NCBI GenBank assembly: GCA_035528995.1
Contig: DATKXO010000441.1
Location: 1 to 7,823 of the forward strand
Source of the DNA: DATKXO01 sp035528995
GTDB taxonomy: Bacteria > Planctomycetota > Phycisphaerae > UBA1845
Reading direction: 5' to 3'
DNA length: 7,823 nucleotides
The notes under the pieces were generated by a model that was not told the origin of the DNA, made no database searches, and saw nothing but the letters and a program-made list of their open reading frames with translations. This document shows positions 4,090 through 7,823 of this stretch, piece by piece. The translations under genes were made by a program, and so were the position numbers. How positions within the stretch are numbered: position 1 is the first letter of the stretch; every line of letters begins with the position of its first letter.

Positions 4090-6339
4090 ATGGTAGGTAA
4101 GGTGCGCAAGGCGCGAACGGTCTGGACCGGCCTCGTCATGGCGGCCGCGGTCGCCGTTCTCCTCCTCCCGCCGCTCGCCCTCGCTCAGACAAAGCCTGGA
4201 CGCCCGCTAGCCGCTGGGGCCGATGAAGGCTACCGCCTCACGTACACGGCGACGTTCGCGCTGGATGATCTGTCGTTCGAGCAGGTTATGGGCTACGACG
4301 TGGTCACGCTCGAGGACGGGAGTCTCCTGACAGACGTTGGGCGACCGATGCTGCCGGTACAACCAGTGAGGCTGGCCCTGCCGCCGGGCATGGCAGTCAC
4401 CGGCGTGTCGGTGGTAGATGTCGTGCGACAGGAGATTGCCGGCGAATATACGATCTTCCCGGCCCAGCCCCCCAGAAAAGTGAGCGACCCGGTGGACGAA
4501 GAGGACTTCGTGGCCCCGGACCCGGCCACGTATGCCTCGGCCGAGGCCTATCCGGCAGAGCTAGCGGACTTCTCGTACCAGACCGACCTGGCCGGGCAGA
4601 GCATCGCCGTCATCGGCGTGTCCCCAGTGCAGTACTTCCCACGTGAAAGGCGTCTGCAGCTCTGCACGTCGCTGACGGTGGTGATCAACGGTGTCGGCGG
4701 GTACGAATGTGGCGACTACCTGCCGCCCTCCATTTCCGAATACGGCCGCACAATCTACGAGCAAATGCTCACAGCCGCGGTGGTGAACCCCGAGGATGTG
4801 GAGCTGAGGACTTCACCGAACCCGCCGCCCCACACGATCGGCGTTGGCCCCGGTGACTACGACTACGTGATCATCACGCAATCCAGTTGGGTGGACTATT
4901 TCCAGTTGCTGGCCGACTGGAAGACGAAGAAGGGCGTGCCGGCCACGGTCGTCACCACGAGCTGGATCTACAACGAGGGCGGCTATGACGGCAACAATCA
5001 AAGCAAGATCCGGGCATTTGTGCAAGATGCGCGCAACACCTGGGGAGCCTCGTTCTTCCTGCTGGGTGGCGACTCCAATACCATCCCGTATCACACTCGG
5101 TACATCAGCGGCTATTCCATCCCCAATGACACGTACTACGCGGACTACGACAACGATTGGCTTTGCGAGGTCCATCTCGGCCGAGCCTCGGTCAGAAGCA
5201 CGTCCGCGATCCTCACGTTCATCGACAAGGCGCTGACGTACGAAACCAACCCGCCGCTAACCGACTACGCCAAGACGGCATTCTTCTGCGGCTTCGACCT
5301 CAACACCTACGGCAGCCACGAAGGCGAGGGCTGCAAGACGGACATCAAGAACTACTACGTGCCTTCGAGTTGGACGTACCGGCGCGAGTACGACAGCGAA
5401 TCCGGCTACCACAAGTCGGACGTCATCGGCTACCTCAATCAGGGGAACAACCTCGCCAACCACATCGACCATTGCGGCGAATACTTCATGGGCACAGGTT
5501 CCACGAACCACGGCCAGGGCCTCGGCAACTCCAACATGGATGCTCTATACAACGGCGACCGCCAGACGATTCTTTACTCCATCGGTTGCTGGCCCTGCGC
5601 GTTCGACTATACAGCTTGTATCGCAGAGCACTTCGTCCAGAATACGAACGGCGGTGGCGTGGCCTTCGTCGGCAACACCCGCTACGGCTGGTACTCGCCG
5701 TCGTATGATGACTACTACTCGCTCCGCTTCGACCGCTACTTTTTCCGGTCGCTGTTCAGTCAAGGTCACTACCAGCTCGGCCCGTGCTTCTCAGACCACA
5801 AGAACGACGTTTATCTGCAGGACTGGGCATACCAGTACATCTTCACGGAACTCACGCTGCTCGGTGATCCGGAGTTGCCGATTTGGACCGAGGACCCGGA
5901 GAGCCTCGCCGTCACTCACGACGACAGCCTGACCGCCGGCGAGCCGGCGGTGTTCCCGGTGCAGGTCTACGCGGGTGGCGATCCACTCTACGACGCAACC
6001 GTGTGTCTGTGGAAAGGCGGTGAGATCTACGAGATCGACCAAACCGACCACGCGGGACAGGTTACCTTCCTGATCATTCCCACCACGACCGGGACGATGT
6101 TTGTCACCGTGACAGAACGCAACTATCTACCCTATCAGGGCGAAGTGGAAGTTACCGAAGCCGCCGGCTGTGTCGGCGACCTCGACGGCGACGGCGACAC
6201 TGACCACGCCGACCTCGGTGTCCTGCTCACCGACTGGGGCTGCAGCGGCGGTGGCTGCGCCGGCGACCTAAACGACGATGGCAATACCGACCACGGGGAC
6301 TTGGGTATTCTGCTCGGCGACTGGGGCTGCACGCCCTAG
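4090..6339 (+). CDS. Secreted gingipain-like (C25) cysteine peptidase with Ig-like domain and GC-type dockerin tail
   Basis: Predicted secreted cysteine endopeptidase of 749 residues. Residues 1-32 are a clear signal peptide, with a basic start, a hydrophobic core and cleavage after ALA (A32). Residues about 48-204 match the C25 propeptide pattern (MLPVQPVRLALPPG, then EYTIFPAQPP). The catalytic domain begins at DYDYVIIT (about 256-263) and runs to LLGDPELPIW (590-599). By alignment with gingipains the likely dyad is His461, in the context NHIDHCGE, and Cys500 in YSIGCWPC. The usual GHG around the His is DHC here. Residues about 603-692 form an Ig-like beta domain, as follows the catalytic domain in gingipains. 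Residues 694-747 are two dockerin-like units joined by SGGG with all four Cys (694, 718, 723, 747). No type IX secretion C-terminal domain is present. The start is set by AAGGAGG at 4075-4081. Family call strong; cleavage specificity unknown. Confidence 0.92.
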   Translation: MVGKVRKARTVWTGLVMAAAVAVLLLPPLALAQTKPGRPLAAGADEGYRLTYTATFALDDLSFEQVMGYDVVTLEDGSLLTDVGRPMLPVQPVRLALPPGMAVTGVSVVDVVRQEIAGEYTIFPAQPPRKVSDPVDEEDFVAPDPATYASAEAYPAELADFSYQTDLAGQSIAVIGVSPVQYFPRERRLQLCTSLTVVINGVGGYECGDYLPPSISEYGRTIYEQMLTAAVVNPEDVELRTSPNPPPHTIGVGPGDYDYVIITQSSWVDYFQLLADWKTKKGVPATVVTTSWIYNEGGYDGNNQSKIRAFVQDARNTWGASFFLLGGDSNTIPYHTRYISGYSIPNDTYYADYDNDWLCEVHLGRASVRSTSAILTFIDKALTYETNPPLTDYAKTAFFCGFDLNTYGSHEGEGCKTDIKNYYVPSSWTYRREYDSESGYHKSDVIGYLNQGNNLANHIDHCGEYFMGTGSTNHGQGLGNSNMDALYNGDRQTILYSIGCWPCAFDYTACIAEHFVQNTNGGGVAFVGNTRYGWYSPSYDDYYSLRFDRYFFRSLFSQGHYQLGPCFSDHKNDVYLQDWAYQYIFTELTLLGDPELPIWTEDPESLAVTHDDSLTAGEPAVFPVQVYAGGDPLYDATVCLWKGGEIYEIDQTDHAGQVTFLIIPTTTGTMFVTVTERNYLPYQGEVEVTEAAGCVGDLDGDGDTDHADLGVLLTDWGCSGGGCAGDLNDDGNTDHGDLGILLGDWGCTP
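6169..6330 (+). repeat. Tandem dockerin-like EF-hand module, C25 peptidase
   Basis: Two 25-residue units (694-718 and 723-747) are joined by SGGG. Unit 1 has the loop DLDGDGDTDHAD and unit 2 DLNDDGNTDHGD, which is close to a classical dockerin loop. Both are Cys-bracketed, and the protein ends two residues later. Confidence 0.85.
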
Positions 6340-6432
6340 CAGAGCCGGAACATGACTTACGCGGAGAGCGGCCTGCGTCCAACGGACATGGCGGCTCGGT
6401 TCTTTCCGCCGAGGCCCCACAGGTGAACGCCC

Positions 6433-6466
6433 AGCCCCACCCTCGCACCGCCGGGGGTGGGGGGCT
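6433..6466 (+). terminator. Hairpin resembling an intrinsic terminator after the C25 gene
   Basis: CCCCACCC (6435-6442) pairs perfectly with GGGTGGGG (6455-6462) around a 12-base loop, and AGCC/GGCT can extend the stem with a small bulge. It is followed by CTTTCGGCTCTT, a weak T-rich stretch. It lies about 95 bases after the peptidase stop and before cysS, so it probably separates the two units. The imperfect T tract lowers certainty. Confidence 0.5.
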
Positions 6467-6508
6467 TTCGGCTCTTCAAGCGCGGGGCAACCGAAGCGGC
6501 ACGACCGG

Positions 6509-6538
6509 TGGCAAACTCCCGCGCAAATCGCGTAGAAT
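6509..6538 (+). promoter_or_regulatory. Candidate promoter of cysS
   Basis: TAGAAT (6533-6538) matches five of six -10 bases. TGGCAA (6509-6514), 18 bases before it, is a poor -35 box with three matches. Transcription would start near 6545, giving a leader of only about 30 bases, too short for a T-box. Confidence 0.35.
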
Positions 6539-6575
6539 CACCCCCCATCCGTAAGGCTGACAGGCAGGTGCGACA

Positions 6576-7823
6576 ATGGCATTGAGGGTCCACAACAGTC
6601 TGACGCGTCGCCGAGAGGAGTTCGTGCCGCTCCAGCCCCCGCGCGTGGGGATCTACGTCTGCGGGCCGACCGTCTACGGGCACAGCCACCTCGGGCACGC
6701 CAAGAGCTACGTCGGGTTCGACGCGGTCGTCCGCTGGCTGGATTTCAGCGGCTTCGCGGTCAACTACGTGCAGAACATCACCGACGTCGGCCACCTGACC
6801 GACGACGCCGACGAAGGCGAGGACAAGGTCGTCACCGAGGCTCGCCGGCGGGGGCTGCACCCCATGGCCGTGGCCGAAACGTACACGCGCAGCTACCTCG
6901 ACGACATGGACGCGCTGAACATTCGGCGGCCGGACATCATGCCGCACGCCACCGGGCACATCACCGAGCAGATCGCCTGCGCCAAGACGCTACTGGAAAA
7001 GGGCCACGCCTACGAGGTCAACGGCTCGGTCTATTTCGACGTGAGCTCATTCCCCGACTACGGCCAGCTCAGCGGCCGCAGCGTCGAGCAGATGGAGGCC
7101 GGCGCGCGGGTCGCGGTCAACCCGGAGAAACGCCACCCGGCCGACTTCGCCCTCTGGAAACGGGCCGAGCCCGGCCACATCATGCGCTGGCCCAGCCCCT
7201 GGAGCGCGGGCTACCCCGGCTGGCACCTCGAGTGCTCCGTCATGAGCCAGAAATACCTTGGCGAGACGTTCGACATCCATGGCGGCGGGCTCGATAACCA
7301 GTTTCCGCACCACGAATGCGAGATCGCCCAGGGCGAGTGCACCACCGGCAAGCCGTTCTGCCGCTATTGGCTGCACAACAATATGTGCACGATCAACGGC
7401 CAGAAGATGGGCAAGAGCCTGGGGAACTTCGTGCTGCTCAAGGAGCTGTTCTACGACGGCCACCGGCTGCTGGAGAAGACGTTCGAGCCGGTCGTGGTCA
7501 AGCACTTCGTCCTGACCAGCCATTACCGCGCCCCGCTGGATTTCTCCAACGAGGCCCTCAAGGGGGCCGAAAGCGGCTCATACAAGCTGCGCGACGCGGC
7601 ACGCGAACTGTCGCGGGCGGCGTTGGAGGCCCCCTCTAAGCCGCAAGCCGAGCAAATCCGCACCGCGCTGGCCGAGATCGAGAAGCGCTTCACCGATGCG
7701 ATGAACGAGGACTTCAACAGCGCAGCCGCGCTGGCCACGCTGTTCGACTTCGCCAAGCAGACCGGCCAATGGATCGTGGAGGGAGCGGGCAAGGAGGATC
7801 TGCTCGCCGCCGACACGCTCATG
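6576..7823 (+). CDS. cysS: Cysteinyl-tRNA synthetase, N-terminal 416 codons (cut by window end)
   Basis: Class I aminoacyl-tRNA synthetase that charges tRNA-Cys with cysteine using ATP, in the cytosol. The frame runs off the window; the family is usually about 460-500 residues, so only the C-terminal end is missing. The HIGH motif is in YVCGPTVYGHSHLGH (SHLGH, 37-41). The zinc ligands expected from the E. coli enzyme are all present: Cys29, Cys220 in WHLECS, His245 and Glu249 in FPHHECE. The KMSKS loop is KMGKSLGNF at 277-285, with Gly for the first Ser. VNYVQNITDVGH and the GGGLDNQFPHHE block are also typical. ATG 6576 is the first in-frame ATG after an in-frame TGA at 6558-6560; the upstream AGG (6566-6568) is only a weak ribosome site. 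It appears to be a separate unit from the secreted-protein genes. Confidence 0.96.
   Translation, partial: MALRVHNSLTRRREEFVPLQPPRVGIYVCGPTVYGHSHLGHAKSYVGFDAVVRWLDFSGFAVNYVQNITDVGHLTDDADEGEDKVVTEARRRGLHPMAVAETYTRSYLDDMDALNIRRPDIMPHATGHITEQIACAKTLLEKGHAYEVNGSVYFDVSSFPDYGQLSGRSVEQMEAGARVAVNPEKRHPADFALWKRAEPGHIMRWPSPWSAGYPGWHLECSVMSQKYLGETFDIHGGGLDNQFPHHECEIAQGECTTGKPFCRYWLHNNMCTINGQKMGKSLGNFVLLKELFYDGHRLLEKTFEPVVVKHFVLTSHYRAPLDFSNEALKGAESGSYKLRDAARELSRAALEAPSKPQAEQIRTALAEIEKRFTDAMNEDFNSAAALATLFDFAKQTGQWIVEGAGKEDLLAADTLM

Noticed and set aside
6357..6959. Minus-strand frame of 200 codons across the terminator hairpin and the start of cysS
   Set aside because: It crosses a hairpin and lies antisense to the well-conserved cysS N-terminus; no domain is recognisable.
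7047..7523. Minus-strand frame of 158 codons within cysS
   Set aside because: Antisense to the cysS catalytic core, including the zinc site and KMGKS; a shadow of codon bias.

Overview
The window looks like a GC-rich chromosomal piece from a planctomycete, most likely a member of the Phycisphaerae or a relative. The main reason is that three neighbouring secreted proteins end in the same tandem module, a dockerin-like EF-hand of the form GDLDGDxDTDxxDLGxLL(x)DWGC. This style is known from that group as the 'GC-type dockerin' tail. No rRNA, tRNA, CRISPR array or mobile element is visible. All genes are on the + strand.

Layout: 1-314 is upstream non-coding DNA carrying an inverted repeat and two short direct repeats. 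315-2051 encodes a secreted subtilisin-family (S8) serine peptidase with a propeptide, a complete Asp/His/Ser triad and a dockerin-like tail. 2201-3628 encodes a secreted protein of seven FG-GAP-type repeats, probably one seven-bladed beta-propeller, with the same tail. 3629-4089 is a 461-base gap with a good sigma70-like promoter, a second copy of the inverted repeat and a possible 56-codon ORF. 4090-6339 encodes a gingipain-like (C25) cysteine peptidase with signal peptide, propeptide, catalytic domain, Ig-like domain and the same tail. After a hairpin resembling a terminator, 6576-7823 holds the first 416 codons of cysS (cysteinyl-tRNA synthetase), cut by the window edge.

Working together (inference): the first three genes look like a secreted or surface-displayed set, with two endopeptidases of unrelated clans flanking a propeller protein that could serve adhesion or substrate binding. 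The shared C-terminal tag suggests one common export, anchoring or assembly route. Each gene appears to have its own promoter or a long gap before it, so they are a functional neighbourhood rather than a tight operon. cysS is a housekeeping gene and marks the edge of the cluster.

The strongest unexplained signals are two. One is the inverted repeat GTAACC-N15-GGTTAC, found with identical arms and identical spacing upstream of both peptidase genes. The other is the leader of the C25 gene, where one arm of that repeat overlaps the apparent ribosome binding site of a small ORF that ends three bases before the peptidase start codon.
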